DNA from: Algoriphagus algorifonticola
GTDB taxonomy: Bacteria; Bacteroidota; Bacteroidia; Cytophagales; Cyclobacteriaceae
Reading direction: 5' to 3'
Assembly (NCBI RefSeq): GCF_007655305.1
Contig: NZ_VLOG01000064.1
Location: forward strand, 1-64,000
Length of the DNA stretch: 64,000 nucleotides
In this document: piece after piece, positions 34,845 through 42,992 of the stretch
How positions within the stretch are numbered: position 1 is the stretch's first letter
Layout of the letters: the number at the start of each line of letters is the position of its first letter
Notes under the pieces: model-generated
What the model was told of the DNA's origin: nothing
The model's input: the letters and a program-made list of their open reading frames with translations, nothing else
The model's database searches: none
Program-made: the position numbers and the translations under genes

Positions 34845-35345
34845 TTACTTTAACAGGGAGTCAATCGTAAGCATTCTTTTTGCCACGGCTACTCTTCCGG
34901 ATCTGGCAAATTCCAGCAGTCCGTATCCTTTGAGGATTTCCAACAATTCCTGAGTTTGCTCTTTGTGCCCGGTCAGTTCCAGCACCACAAAATCAGGCTC
35001 AGCAGCAATGATTTTGGCATTATGCTGTCTAATGACTTTTTCTAACCCCCCGTCCAATCTTGAAACCGGGATTTTATAAAGGGCAATTTCCTGATAAACT
35101 ACAGCCTCATCTTCATGATAAAAGGCTTTGATCACGTCAATAATCTTTTCGATCTGATTAACTAGCTGTATAACCGTGTCTTCGGTAGCAGTCACTTCGA
35201 TCGTGATTCTGTGGATTCCCTCCAGCCTACTTTCTGAGGCAGTGAGGGCATCTATATTGATCCCTCTTCGGGTAAAAATGATCGTAATCCGATTGAGTAT
35301 GCCAATGAAATTCTCGGTAATGACAAATATGGTATATCGCTTCAT
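34845..35345 (-). CDS. ilvN: Acetolactate synthase small (regulatory) subunit
   Basis: This 166-aa regulatory partner of IlvB has an N-terminal ACT domain (YTIFVITENFIGILNRITIIFTRRGINIDALT, about residues 3-34, then ITIEVTATEDTVIQLVNQIEKIIDVIKA) that in the family binds valine, and a C-terminal ALS_ss_C-type domain ending LLEFARSGRVAVAK. It begins six bases after the ilvB stop codon and probably sets feedback sensitivity and activity of the catalytic subunit. Confidence 0.95.
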   Translation of the reverse strand: MKRYTIFVITENFIGILNRITIIFTRRGINIDALTASESRLEGIHRITIEVTATEDTVIQLVNQIEKIIDVIKAFYHEDEAVVYQEIALYKIPVSRLDGGLEKVIRQHNAKIIAAEPDFVVLELTGHKEQTQELLEILKGYGLLEFARSGRVAVAKRMLTIDSLLK

Positions 35346-35351
35346 ACGTTT

Positions 35352-37046
35352 TTAGCTTAGTCTTACTTCCTCCACAGAGCATCCTGTGGCAATCATCGGG
35401 AATACATTATCTTCTTTTTCCACTACTACCTCTAAGAAAAAGGGACCATCATGGATCAGCATATCTTCAATTGCTTCTTTCAGATCTCCTCGATCTGTCA
35501 CTTTTTGAGCTTTGATACTGTAAGCTTCAGCGATCTTTACAAAGTCAGGATTATCCAGTTCGGTAAATGAATAGCGCTTATCAAAGAACATCTGCTGCCA
35601 TTGTCTCACCATACCGAGGTAATTATTATTCAAAAGGACAATTTTCACAGGAGCTTTGGTTTGCATAATGGTTCCCAATTCCTGAATAGTCATTTGAATT
35701 CCTCCATCGCCTACTACACAAATCACTTGTCTGGAATAATCATGAAGTTGTGCTCCTAAAGCAGCCGGTAAAGCAAAGCCCATTGTACCCAGACCTCCAG
35801 AAGTCACTTGAGTTCGGGTCTTTTTATAATTAAAATACCTCCAGGCTATCATCTGATGCTGTCCTACATCTGTGACTAAGACCGCATCATCTGCTTTGTA
35901 TTGATTGATAAGATTAATTACTTCTCCCATCGTCAAGCCCACTTTGGTAGGAGTAATATCATGCTGCATCACAGCATCTTTCTCCATTTGCTCCAGCTCC
36001 CGGAACTTGGCCATCCAGGATGGATGTGTCTTTTCTGATACTGCCGCAGTCAACAGAGACAAACTCTCTTTACAATCTCCTAAAACAGGAATATCTGCTT
36101 TGACATTTTTATTAATTTCTGCCGGATCCAATTCCAAATGAATGACTTTGGCCTGTTTTGCATAGCGTTTCAAATCACCGGTTACTCGGTCATCAAAGCG
36201 CATCCCAATTGCGATTAATACATCACATTGATTGGTCAATAAATTGGGAGCATAATTTCCATGCATACCCAATTTTCCCACATAGTTAGGATGATCTTGA
36301 GAAATAGCTCCTGAACCCAATAAGGTGGATGCCGCAGGAATGCCGGTTTTATCTAAAAAGAATTTCAACTCCGTCTCAGCCTTTCCCAACACTACGCCCT
36401 GACCAAAAACTATATAAGGTCTTTCTGCCTTGTTGATCAATTCAGCAGCTTCCTGAATGGCCATCTTTTCAACAGGTATATGAGTTTTGTAAGATCTGAA
36501 ACCCATGCAAGGAGCATAATTCATTTCCCCAAAGTCAACTTGGGCATTTTTGGTGATATCGATCAATACAGGCCCTGGTCTTCCCGAACGGGCTATATAA
36601 AAACCTTTGGCTATGGCTGGTGCAATATCTTCAACCTTTCTTACTTGAATATTCCATTTGGTGCCAGGCATAGAAATTCCGACGACGTCTGTTTCCTGGA
36701 AAGCATCTGTACCTAATAGGTGCGCAGCTACTTGTCCTGTAATACAAACCAAAGGAGTACTATCGATCTGCGCATCTGCTAAACCCGTGATGAGATTCGT
36801 TGCCCCTGGACCTGAAGTAGCCAAACAAACACCCACTTTACCGGATACTCTGGCATAGCCTTGAGCTGCATGGATGGCTCCCTGCTCATGTCGGGTCAGT
36901 ACATGCTTGATTTGTTCATGATAGTCATACAATGCATCGTATACAGGCATAATTGCACCTCCAGGGTAGCCAAAAATAATTTCTGCCTGTTCCGCTATTA
37001 AAGACTGGACTACGATGTCCGCCCCTCTGATCATTGATTCCTTCAT
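35352..37046 (-). CDS. ilvB: Acetolactate synthase large (catalytic) subunit
   Basis: This ThDP- and FAD-dependent enzyme makes 2-acetolactate (valine, leucine) and 2-aceto-2-hydroxybutyrate (isoleucine). Signatures are GYPGGAIMPVYDAL with the following HEQGAIHAAQGYARVSGKVGV, GMRFDDRVTGDL, and the ThDP motif VVGDGGIQMTIQELGTI...NNNYLGMVRQWQ. I use the ATG at 37046 (564 aa), five bases after the ilvD stop. The longer frame would start at a TTG inside ilvD and adds a segment without homology. Confidence 0.97.
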   Translation of the reverse strand: MKESMIRGADIVVQSLIAEQAEIIFGYPGGAIMPVYDALYDYHEQIKHVLTRHEQGAIHAAQGYARVSGKVGVCLATSGPGATNLITGLADAQIDSTPLVCITGQVAAHLLGTDAFQETDVVGISMPGTKWNIQVRKVEDIAPAIAKGFYIARSGRPGPVLIDITKNAQVDFGEMNYAPCMGFRSYKTHIPVEKMAIQEAAELINKAERPYIVFGQGVVLGKAETELKFFLDKTGIPAASTLLGSGAISQDHPNYVGKLGMHGNYAPNLLTNQCDVLIAIGMRFDDRVTGDLKRYAKQAKVIHLELDPAEINKNVKADIPVLGDCKESLSLLTAAVSEKTHPSWMAKFRELEQMEKDAVMQHDITPTKVGLTMGEVINLINQYKADDAVLVTDVGQHQMIAWRYFNYKKTRTQVTSGGLGTMGFALPAALGAQLHDYSRQVICVVGDGGIQMTIQELGTIMQTKAPVKIVLLNNNYLGMVRQWQQMFFDKRYSFTELDNPDFVKIAEAYSIKAQKVTDRGDLKEAIEDMLIHDGPFFLEVVVEKEDNVFPMIATGCSVEEVRLS

Positions 37047-37050
37047 AGCA

Positions 37051-38730
37051 TTAGAATTTATCTGTGACACAACCTTCAGAGGCGGTGGCAACGAGTTTAT
37101 TGTATTTTTTCAAAGTACCCTGCAAGCCCTCAATGACTTTTGGAGACCAGCTTTTCTTTCTTTCAGCAAATTCAGCTTCCGAAACGTCCACAGACAGCAA
37201 TTGATGATCCGTATCTATGGTGACCATATCTCCGTCTTTTAATAGACCAATAGGCCCACCTGTCCAAGCCTCAGGAGTGACATGCCCCACTACAAAGCCA
37301 TGAGTACCGCCCGAAAATCTTCCATCGGTAATTAATGCTACATCTGCGCCCAGTCCAGCTCCAATAATCATGGAAGTTGGCTTCAACATTTCAGGCATTC
37401 CCGGAGCTCCTTTAGGCCCTACATTTCTAATCACCACCACATCTCCGGCTTTTACTACATGATCACGGATTGCATCATTGGCTTCTTTTTCGGAATCGAA
37501 TACTTTAGCCGGACCTGTAAATAATCTACCTTCTTTCCCGGTGATTTTTGCAACCGCACCTTCTGGAGCAAGATTTCCGGAGAGAATGCATAGGTGACCC
37601 GTTTCTTTGATGGGGGTTTCTACAGGATGAATCACATTTACTCGAGAAGGAACGATTGGATCAATTCCTTCCAAGTTTTCAGCTAATGTTTTGCCCGTGA
37701 CAGTGAGACAGTCACCGTGCAAAAATCCTTTTTCCAAGAAATACTTCATGAATGCAGGAAGACCTCCTTGCTCATGTAAATCTTCCATCAGATATTTTCC
37801 GGAAGGCTTGAAATCACCTATCATCGGAGTCTTGGCATTGAGCTCTTTAAAGTCTTCTAGAGTAAAATCTACCCCTGCAGTTCTGGCTATCGCCAATAAG
37901 TGAAGTACAGCATTGGTACTTCCCCCCAATGAAATAGCCACACGAACTGCATTCTCAATACTTTTCCTGCTGATAATATCCTTTGGTTTGATATCCTTTT
38001 CCAGCAAGATCTTCATGTAGTGATTTACATCTTTACATTCCTGGATTTTTTCAGGTGAATTGGCTGGATTGGAAGCAGAGTAAGGCAATGACATTCCTAA
38101 AGCTTCAATCGCTGAGGACATGGTGTTGGCAGTATACATGCCTCCACATGCACCTGCTCCCGGGCATGCATTTCTGATTACTCCATCGTAATCCTCCTCG
38201 GAGATAGTCCCTTGGATTTTCTTTCCAAAAGCTTCAAATGCCGAAACGATGTTGAGTTTTTCGCCTTTATAATTACCCGAGGCAATCGTTCCTCCATAAA
38301 CCATAATCGAGGGACGGTTGATCCGAAGCATCCCAATGATCGCCCCGGGCATATTTTTATCACAGCCAGCAACTGCGACACATGAATCAAAGGAGTGACC
38401 GAGTATAAAGGACTCTATGGAGTCTGCAATGATTTCCCTGGAAACCAAGGAGTAGCGCATTCCCAGTGTACCCATAGAGGTCCCATCTGAAATACCGATG
38501 GTATTAAAAACCAAACCGGTCAGATCATAATCCTGAGAGGAATCTTTGATCAGACCGGCAAAGTCATTCAAGTGCATATTGCAGGGATTGCTTTCATATC
38601 CGCAACTCGCTATCCCCACAAAAGGCTGTTTCATCTTTTTATCACTCATGCCCGTGGCATAAAGCATGGCCTTTCCGGCCGGATGTTCGGGATTATCTGA
38701 TATTTCCCAACTGTATTTTTTCAGGGTCAT
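37051..38730 (-). CDS. ilvD: Dihydroxy-acid dehydratase
   Basis: This is an Fe-S enzyme that dehydrates 2,3-dihydroxy acids to the 2-oxo acids for valine and isoleucine. Cluster-binding cysteines appear in [18 protein letters not shown] near residue 40, [13 protein letters not shown] near 108 and [21 protein letters not shown] near 180; the C-terminus has [17 protein letters not shown]. The ATG at 38730 (559 aa, [12 protein letters not shown]) is preferred, since the frame further upstream reads through the attenuator hairpin. It is the first structural gene of the operon and is directly controlled by the leader region. Confidence 0.97.
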   Translation of the reverse strand: MTLKKYSWEISDNPEHPAGKAMLYATGMSDKKMKQPFVGIASCGYESNPCNMHLNDFAGLIKDSSQDYDLTGLVFNTIGISDGTSMGTLGMRYSLVSREIIADSIESFILGHSFDSCVAVAGCDKNMPGAIIGMLRINRPSIMVYGGTIASGNYKGEKLNIVSAFEAFGKKIQGTISEEDYDGVIRNACPGAGACGGMYTANTMSSAIEALGMSLPYSASNPANSPEKIQECKDVNHYMKILLEKDIKPKDIISRKSIENAVRVAISLGGSTNAVLHLLAIARTAGVDFTLEDFKELNAKTPMIGDFKPSGKYLMEDLHEQGGLPAFMKYFLEKGFLHGDCLTVTGKTLAENLEGIDPIVPSRVNVIHPVETPIKETGHLCILSGNLAPEGAVAKITGKEGRLFTGPAKVFDSEKEANDAIRDHVVKAGDVVVIRNVGPKGAPGMPEMLKPTSMIIGAGLGADVALITDGRFSGGTHGFVVGHVTPEAWTGGPIGLLKDGDMVTIDTDHQLLSVDVSEAEFAERKKSWSPKVIEGLQGTLKKYNKLVATASEGCVTDKF

Positions 38731-38746
38731 AGGTTTAATTGGGTAT

Positions 38747-38778
38747 AAAAAAAGTGCCTCATTGGTCTGAGGCACTTT
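38747..38778 (-). terminator. Attenuator terminator in the ilvD leader
   Basis: An 11-bp stem (plus-strand AAAGTGCCTCA 38751-38761 with TGAGGCACTTT 38768-38778, 6-base loop) is followed on the minus strand by seven T, only about 17 bases before the ilvD ATG. Placed between a leader peptide and the first gene of the operon, it is best read as a conditional terminator. Confidence 0.88.
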
Positions 38779-38807
38779 TATTTTTATTTCATTATGAATA
38801 ATAGTCT

Positions 38808-38816
38808 AGTGCCTCA
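38808..38816 (-). promoter_or_regulatory. Antiterminator strand of the ilv attenuator
   Basis: On the minus strand TGAGGCACT, two bases after the leader-peptide stop codon, is identical to the descending arm of the terminator. It can therefore pair with the ascending arm AGTGCCTCA and prevent the terminator. A ribosome reaching the leader stop codon would cover this segment, allowing termination. A ribosome stalled at the Val/Leu codons would leave it free. Confidence 0.75.
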
Positions 38817-38818
38817 CA

Positions 38819-38890
38819 TTAACATCCAATGAGAATAATAAAGCTTAGCAAAAAGACTACTGGGTACATATCTTTCGGTTTGAGATTCAT
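38819..38890 (-). CDS. ilv operon leader peptide (23 aa, branched-chain rich)
   Basis: A 23-codon frame runs from ATG 38890 to TAA 38819. After Pro10 it reads VVFLLSFIILIGC, so eight of eleven residues between Pro10 and Gly22 are Val, Leu or Ile. AAAAGG precedes the ATG closely. This is the composition of classical ilv/leu leader peptides, whose translation senses charged tRNA-Val, -Leu and -Ile. The end (LIGC) also resembles a lipobox, but the stop codon directly after Cys argues against a real lipoprotein. Confidence 0.75.
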   Translation of the reverse strand: MNLKPKDMYPVVFLLSFIILIGC

Positions 38891-39258
38891 CCTTTTCAGG
38901 AATTAGAATTCAAACTTAAACCCGAAATATCAGACTTACAATATTTAATTCGCCTTTTTATCTCCAAGTCAAAATATAAAGTATCGTAAATTCATTTTTA
39001 TCAAAATTTAAACTTGCATAAACCTCTTAAACCGCTATAATTTAAAGATATGATTTTAAAAAAATCCGATTTTCAAAATTATATATTGATTTACACTATT
39101 TTCAAATTTTTTCTCATTTCGTTTCCTTTTTTATAAGAAAAAAATCCTTTCATCCGAAGTCCTATAATTTTTAGGAAAATCCTTGCATATTTTTCAATTG
39201 TTACTTTAGGCCTTTATCACATAAAAAATCCCTCTATTTTTGTCAAAAGACTTTTCTG
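38891..39258. other. Non-coding divergent region between ilv leader and ispE
   Basis: This 368-base, strongly AT-rich spacer has no credible gene. It must hold the promoter of the ilv-leu operon (minus) and that of ispE (plus). A confident -33/-7 pair for the ilv operon could not be placed. TATTGTAAG-like and TTTTGACTTGG words occur on the minus strand near 38935-38975. Confidence 0.4.
39235..39242 (+). promoter_or_regulatory. Candidate -7 promoter element for ispE
   Basis: TATTTTTG matches TAnnTTTG exactly, 16 bases before the ispE ATG. A TTTAG word about 17 bases upstream is a weak -33 candidate. Confidence 0.45.
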
Positions 39259-40068
39259 ATGATCACATTTCCAAACGCAAAAATTAATCTCGGGCTTCAC
39301 ATCACTTCCAAAAGAAAGGATGGTTACCACGAAATCGAAACTTGTATGGTTCCTATTCCTCTCTATGACGCTTTGGAAATGATTTTGGATAAAAAGGGTG
39401 GCTCGGAAAGTACAGGTTTATCTATTCCCGGTGATTCAAAGGATAATTTGATTCTCAAGGCGGAAAAGCTGATTCGAAAGGACTTCCAAGGGTTACCCAA
39501 TCTAAAGATTCACTTACACAAAAACATCCCTATGGGTGCCGGTCTGGGAGGAGGATCCGCGGATGCTGCTTTTGCTTTGACATTGATGAATAACCTGTTT
39601 GACCTGCATCTGGATAATTTTTTCTTGGAAGAATATGCGGCTCAATTGGGCAGTGATTGTCCATTCTTTATTGAAAATACTCCAAAAATTGCCAGAGGAC
39701 GCGGGGAACTCTTAGAACCCATTGACCTTTCCCTGACTGGATGCCATTTAATTCTGGTCAACCCAGGAATCCATATAGGAACCAAAGAGGCCTATGCAGG
39801 AGTAAATCCATCTCCACCTAAGGTAAAGCTTGAGGAAGTTTTGGCAGACCGAAATAGATGGAAAGATGAGCTGGTTAATGATTTTGAAGCAAGTGTCTTC
39901 CAGAATCATCCGGAAATTGCAAAAATTAAGAAGCAACTATATGAGGCTGGAGCTTTTTATGCTGCCATGTCCGGTTCAGGATCTACTGTTTTTGGATTGT
40001 TTGAATCTAAACCCAAGTCCTTTTCAATTGATAAGGATTATTTCATTTTTGAAAGCGATTTGAAATAA
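39259..40068 (+). CDS. ispE: 4-diphosphocytidyl-2-C-methyl-D-erythritol kinase
   Basis: This GHMP-fold kinase of the non-mevalonate isoprenoid pathway phosphorylates CDP-methylerythritol. The 269 aa start with the conserved FPNAKINLGLHITSKRKDGYHEIET (catalytic Lys and Asp-Gly-Tyr-His region), contain the ATP-binding PMGAGLGGGSADAAFAL near residue 91, and end with YAAMSGSGSTVFGLF. ispH of the same pathway is also in this window (60.9 kb), but not linked. It is divergent from the ilv operon. Confidence 0.96.
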   Translation: MITFPNAKINLGLHITSKRKDGYHEIETCMVPIPLYDALEMILDKKGGSESTGLSIPGDSKDNLILKAEKLIRKDFQGLPNLKIHLHKNIPMGAGLGGGSADAAFALTLMNNLFDLHLDNFFLEEYAAQLGSDCPFFIENTPKIARGRGELLEPIDLSLTGCHLILVNPGIHIGTKEAYAGVNPSPPKVKLEEVLADRNRWKDELVNDFEASVFQNHPEIAKIKKQLYEAGAFYAAMSGSGSTVFGLFESKPKSFSIDKDYFIFESDLK

Positions 40069-40112
40069 ATTTATCTGATTATCCGCTATCATGCCAGTTG
40101 CCTTATTTTCTT

Positions 40113-40165
40113 TGCTTGGCCGATTGGAAGACCGATGACCGAAGACCGAAGCTTCCGGATTCTGA
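40113..40165. repeat. Degenerate GACCGA repeat words
   Basis: The spacer between ispE and the antitoxin gene carries GAAGACCGATGACCGAAGACCG-type words in tandem (GACCGA three times within about 25 bases). It shows no gene. Similar words occur at 17.82-17.87 kb on the opposite strand. Confidence 0.4.
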
Positions 40166-40270
40166 TCCTTTTAGCAGACAATAAGCCGTATTTTGTTGTT
40201 ACTGGTAAGAAAGCGGATATCCATAAAATTTATTTAAATTTTATATTTATAAAATATAAATATAAATCTC

Positions 40271-40525
40271 ATGGCGACTTTCACTAGTTCCTTGCCTGAT
40301 GACCTTTTGGAAAAACTCTCAGCAGCAGCCAAAAACCTTTCAGTGCCGAAAAATAAATTGATTGAGCAAGCTCTTTCGCTATATCTGGACCATCTAAAAA
40401 GGGCTGAGTATATCAAATCATTCCAAAAAGCATCTCAAGACCAAGACTTGCTATCCATGGCTGAAGAAGGTATGGCTTCCTATTTAAACCTGAATTATGC
40501 ATTAGAATTCGTAGCGAGAGATTAA
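40271..40525 (+). CDS. Ribbon-helix-helix antitoxin (CopG/MetJ-type)
   Basis: This 84-aa protein has the RHH fold at the N-terminus (FTSSLPDDLLEKLSAAAKNLSVPKNKLIEQALSLYLDHLKRAEY): a DNA-binding strand followed by two helices. The flexible C-terminal part normally wraps the toxin. It is followed by a MazF/PemK-type toxin gene, so it is very probably the antitoxin and autorepressor of the pair. Unusually, 148 bases separate the two genes. Confidence 0.85.
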   Translation: MATFTSSLPDDLLEKLSAAAKNLSVPKNKLIEQALSLYLDHLKRAEYIKSFQKASQDQDLLSMAEEGMASYLNLNYALEFVARD

Positions 40526-40660
40526 AATGCAAGAAAATCAAGCACTTTGGAGATCGAGGCGTAGCACCGCTACGGTGAGATCGAAAAGTGAAGTGAAGCG
40601 ATTGATTTTGAAGCATTTTGAGATCGAAGTAGATTTTATAATGCTTATTTCAGGTTAAAA
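40526..40660. repeat. Palindromic insertion between antitoxin and toxin genes
   Basis: The spacer contains CGTAGC-acc-GCTACG at its centre (about 40559-40573). It is flanked by imperfectly inverted arms (ATCAAGCACTTTGGAGATCGAGG versus GATCGAAAAGTG and AGCGATTGAT) and by repeated GAGATCGA words. This arrangement resembles a small mobile palindromic element. I recall similar sequences in Bacteroidota toxin-antitoxin operons but cannot verify that here. Confidence 0.5.
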
Positions 40661-40673
40661 CAAGTAGAAGATC

Positions 40674-41006
40674 ATGAAGCAAGGTGAAATCTGGTATATT
40701 GATCTAAATTCAAATCGGGGTTCGGAACAAGCTGGAATAAAACCCGCAGTGATCCTAAGCGGCAATTTGATGAATACCCATTTGAATGTTATTTGGATTG
40801 CGCCGCTGACCACGAAAATCAAAAAGTATAAAGGGAACCCGATTTTAACTCCGAATCCAGACAATGGACTTAGCTCGAGTTCAGAACTATTGATTTTTCA
40901 CCTCAGCTCAGTGAGTAAAGAGCGGTTGATAAGAAAACTGGGGAAAATCACTTCTGATGAATTAAAAGAGGCACTCGAAACAGTTGAAGACCTGATCAAA
41001 CTTTAA
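40674..41006 (+). CDS. MazF/PemK-family mRNA interferase toxin
   Basis: This 110-aa toxin has the typical MazF start MKQGEIWYIDLNSNRGSEQAGIKPAVILSGNLMN with the conserved Arg after Asn (NRGSEQ) and the IWIAPLTTK strand, then LLIFHLSSVSKERLIRKLGKIT. In the family it cleaves RNA at short sequences. It is partner of the upstream RHH antitoxin. The stop codon overlaps the stop codon of the convergent EamA gene (shared bases 41004-41005). Confidence 0.92.
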   Translation: MKQGEIWYIDLNSNRGSEQAGIKPAVILSGNLMNTHLNVIWIAPLTTKIKKYKGNPILTPNPDNGLSSSSELLIFHLSSVSKERLIRKLGKITSDELKEALETVEDLIKL

Positions 41007-41917
41007 CCCAAAGTCCTTACAGCTTTCCTTTTCTTGTTCCAATAATTCATTACAGGATAGGTTAAAACAGAAACCAATATTATCAAGGTACCCAAATAGA
41101 ATTCCGGAGTCATTTTTTCACTTTCACCAAAAATCAATACGGCCAATACAATCCCGTAAACAGGCTCTAGATTGATCGTCAAGTTGATAGAAAATACAGT
41201 GAGTCTTTTCATCAGTTCCACTGAAACCGAAAATGCATATACTGTACAGACCCCACCTAAAATCAGTAACCAGAACCAATCATTTCCGACCCATGCCCAC
41301 TGTATTCCTTTTCCCTCAGTGAAAAACTCTGCGTAAATAGGCATAAACAAAAGTGTAAACAAACAGGCTCCGGCCATTTCGTAAAATGTGATTTGATAGG
41401 GACTGTGACGCTGAGTTAGCCTTCCATTAATCACCGAAAAGCAGGCCGCTAAAAAAGCGGAACCCAAAGCCATTGCCATTCCCAGCCAGTATCCTGTTTC
41501 GAATTTGAAAATGACAATCAAGCCTGAAATCACCATTAAACCTAAGGCAACTTCATACCATTTGATTTTAGTGCGATTGAAAAAAGGCTCCACAAAGGCT
41601 GTCCAAAGTGAGGTGGTAGCCATGCCTGCCAAACATACGGAAGCAGTCGAAACACGGGCAGACCAAAAGAATAAAATCCAATGCAATGCAATTAAAAATC
41701 CTGTCCCGAGCACTTTCCACATCTGGGGAGTCGGAATAAGCAAAGGCTTCTTCCTCCAGAAAAGCAAAAGGGCGACTCCCAGCGATGCAATCAAGGTCCT
41801 GTAAAAAACCAGTTCCAAGGCCGGAAGAGAGATCAACAGGCCTAAAATGGCCGTAAAGCCCCATATCAAAACTATGAAATGAAGCAATAAATAATCTTTG
41901 ATGGTGCTGGATTGCAT
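41003..41917 (-). CDS. EamA-family (DMT superfamily) transporter
   Basis: This 304-aa inner-membrane protein has ten predicted helices in two five-helix EamA repeats. The first opens with DYLLLHFIVLIWGFTAILGLLISLPALELVFYR; the second contains GAYALGSAFLAACFSVINGRLTQR-like segments and NLEPVYGIVLAVLIFGE near 260. These are metabolite exporters or permeases, substrate unknown. It starts exactly at the end of the LptF/G gene, so it belongs to the tgt-lpt transcript. Confidence 0.9.
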   Translation of the reverse strand: MQSSTIKDYLLLHFIVLIWGFTAILGLLISLPALELVFYRTLIASLGVALLLFWRKKPLLIPTPQMWKVLGTGFLIALHWILFFWSARVSTASVCLAGMATTSLWTAFVEPFFNRTKIKWYEVALGLMVISGLIVIFKFETGYWLGMAMALGSAFLAACFSVINGRLTQRHSPYQITFYEMAGACLFTLLFMPIYAEFFTEGKGIQWAWVGNDWFWLLILGGVCTVYAFSVSVELMKRLTVFSINLTINLEPVYGIVLAVLIFGESEKMTPEFYLGTLIILVSVLTYPVMNYWNKKRKAVRTLG

Positions 41918-42991
41918 CTATCGAGGTACAGTTTTATACAAGACTAATCCCGTCAGGGCAAAAATAATATTGGGCAGCCAAACCGCCAATATAGGATAGT
42001 CTGCTCCATTTTCTGCAAATGTTCTGGACAGAATAAATAAAAGGATGTACACAAAAGCCAGTAAAAAACCCATCGCGATCTGAAACCCAGAGCCTCCTCT
42101 GGTTTTCCTCGCAGACATAATTACCCCGATAAAGGTCAGTATCAAGGCTGCAAATGGAGACATAAAGCGCACATATCGCTCTATCTTGTAATACTCCACA
42201 TTATCTGCTCCTCTATCTTCCAGAATACGTATTTGTTTACTCAGCTGTGGTAATTTGAGGGTCTCATGATGATTTTCCGGAACTCCAAAATCAGCTGGAA
42301 CAATAGATAAAGTAGTATCCATTTTTTCTCCAACTGACCATTCTTCTTTTCTGTCTTTCAGCTCTCTTAATCTCCAATTGATCAAAGTCCAGACATTTTT
42401 GGCAGTATCCCACTCTATTCTATCGGATGATATTTTGGCGAAGAGTTTACCATCCTCAATAGTTTCTAAAGTGAAGTTATACCCTGTATTACTTGTCTTA
42501 AAAAATCGACTCAAATAGGCATAACTATTATCCCCCACCTTGATATGAATGTTTTGCTCTGTATTGGGAGCCCCCTTTTCCAAATAGACCATCTTAAATA
42601 CTGTCATTCCTTCCGTAGCCGACGGGAGCACCCAGCCATTCAGATAAAAGCTTACACCACCAATCAAAGCGGCGCCTACTAAAAATGGCCTTAATAACCG
42701 AACAAAGCTTACCCCACTACTTAAAATGGCAACGATTTCTGTTCTTCCGGCCATTTTGGAAGTAATGAATATAACAGAGATAAATACGGTGATCGGAGTT
42801 AATAAATTATTGAGATAAAGACCATAGTTGCCCATATATCTCAATATCTCGCCTGCTGGAACCTGATTGGAAATGTACTTATCGTTTTTCTCAGTAAAAT
42901 CCAGCACCAAAACCACCAAAATCAACATCAGGACCACAAAGAAGTAGGTCTTCAAGAAATCCTTGATAATTAATTTGTCGAGTAGTTTCAT
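41918..42991 (-). CDS. LptF/LptG-family lipopolysaccharide export permease
   Basis: This 357-aa YjgP/YjgQ-family membrane protein is part of the LptB2FG complex that extracts LPS from the inner membrane. It has three N-terminal spans (first at about 14-31), a periplasmic beta-jellyroll (about 130-270) and three C-terminal spans (FMSPFAALILTFIGVIMSARKTRGGSGFQIAMGFLLAFVYILL). It begins directly after tgt. LptF and LptG cannot be separated by sequence alone. Confidence 0.93.
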   Translation of the reverse strand: MKLLDKLIIKDFLKTYFFVVLMLILVVLVLDFTEKNDKYISNQVPAGEILRYMGNYGLYLNNLLTPITVFISVIFITSKMAGRTEIVAILSSGVSFVRLLRPFLVGAALIGGVSFYLNGWVLPSATEGMTVFKMVYLEKGAPNTEQNIHIKVGDNSYAYLSRFFKTSNTGYNFTLETIEDGKLFAKISSDRIEWDTAKNVWTLINWRLRELKDRKEEWSVGEKMDTTLSIVPADFGVPENHHETLKLPQLSKQIRILEDRGADNVEYYKIERYVRFMSPFAALILTFIGVIMSARKTRGGSGFQIAMGFLLAFVYILLFILSRTFAENGADYPILAVWLPNIIFALTGLVLYKTVPR

Positions 42992-42992
42992 A

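Noticed and set aside
38819..38890. Leader peptide as the start of a small lipoprotein (hydrophobic core and LIGC)
   Set aside because: The stop codon follows the Cys directly, so no mature protein would exist. The position between promoter region and attenuator and the Val/Leu/Ile content fit a leader peptide better.
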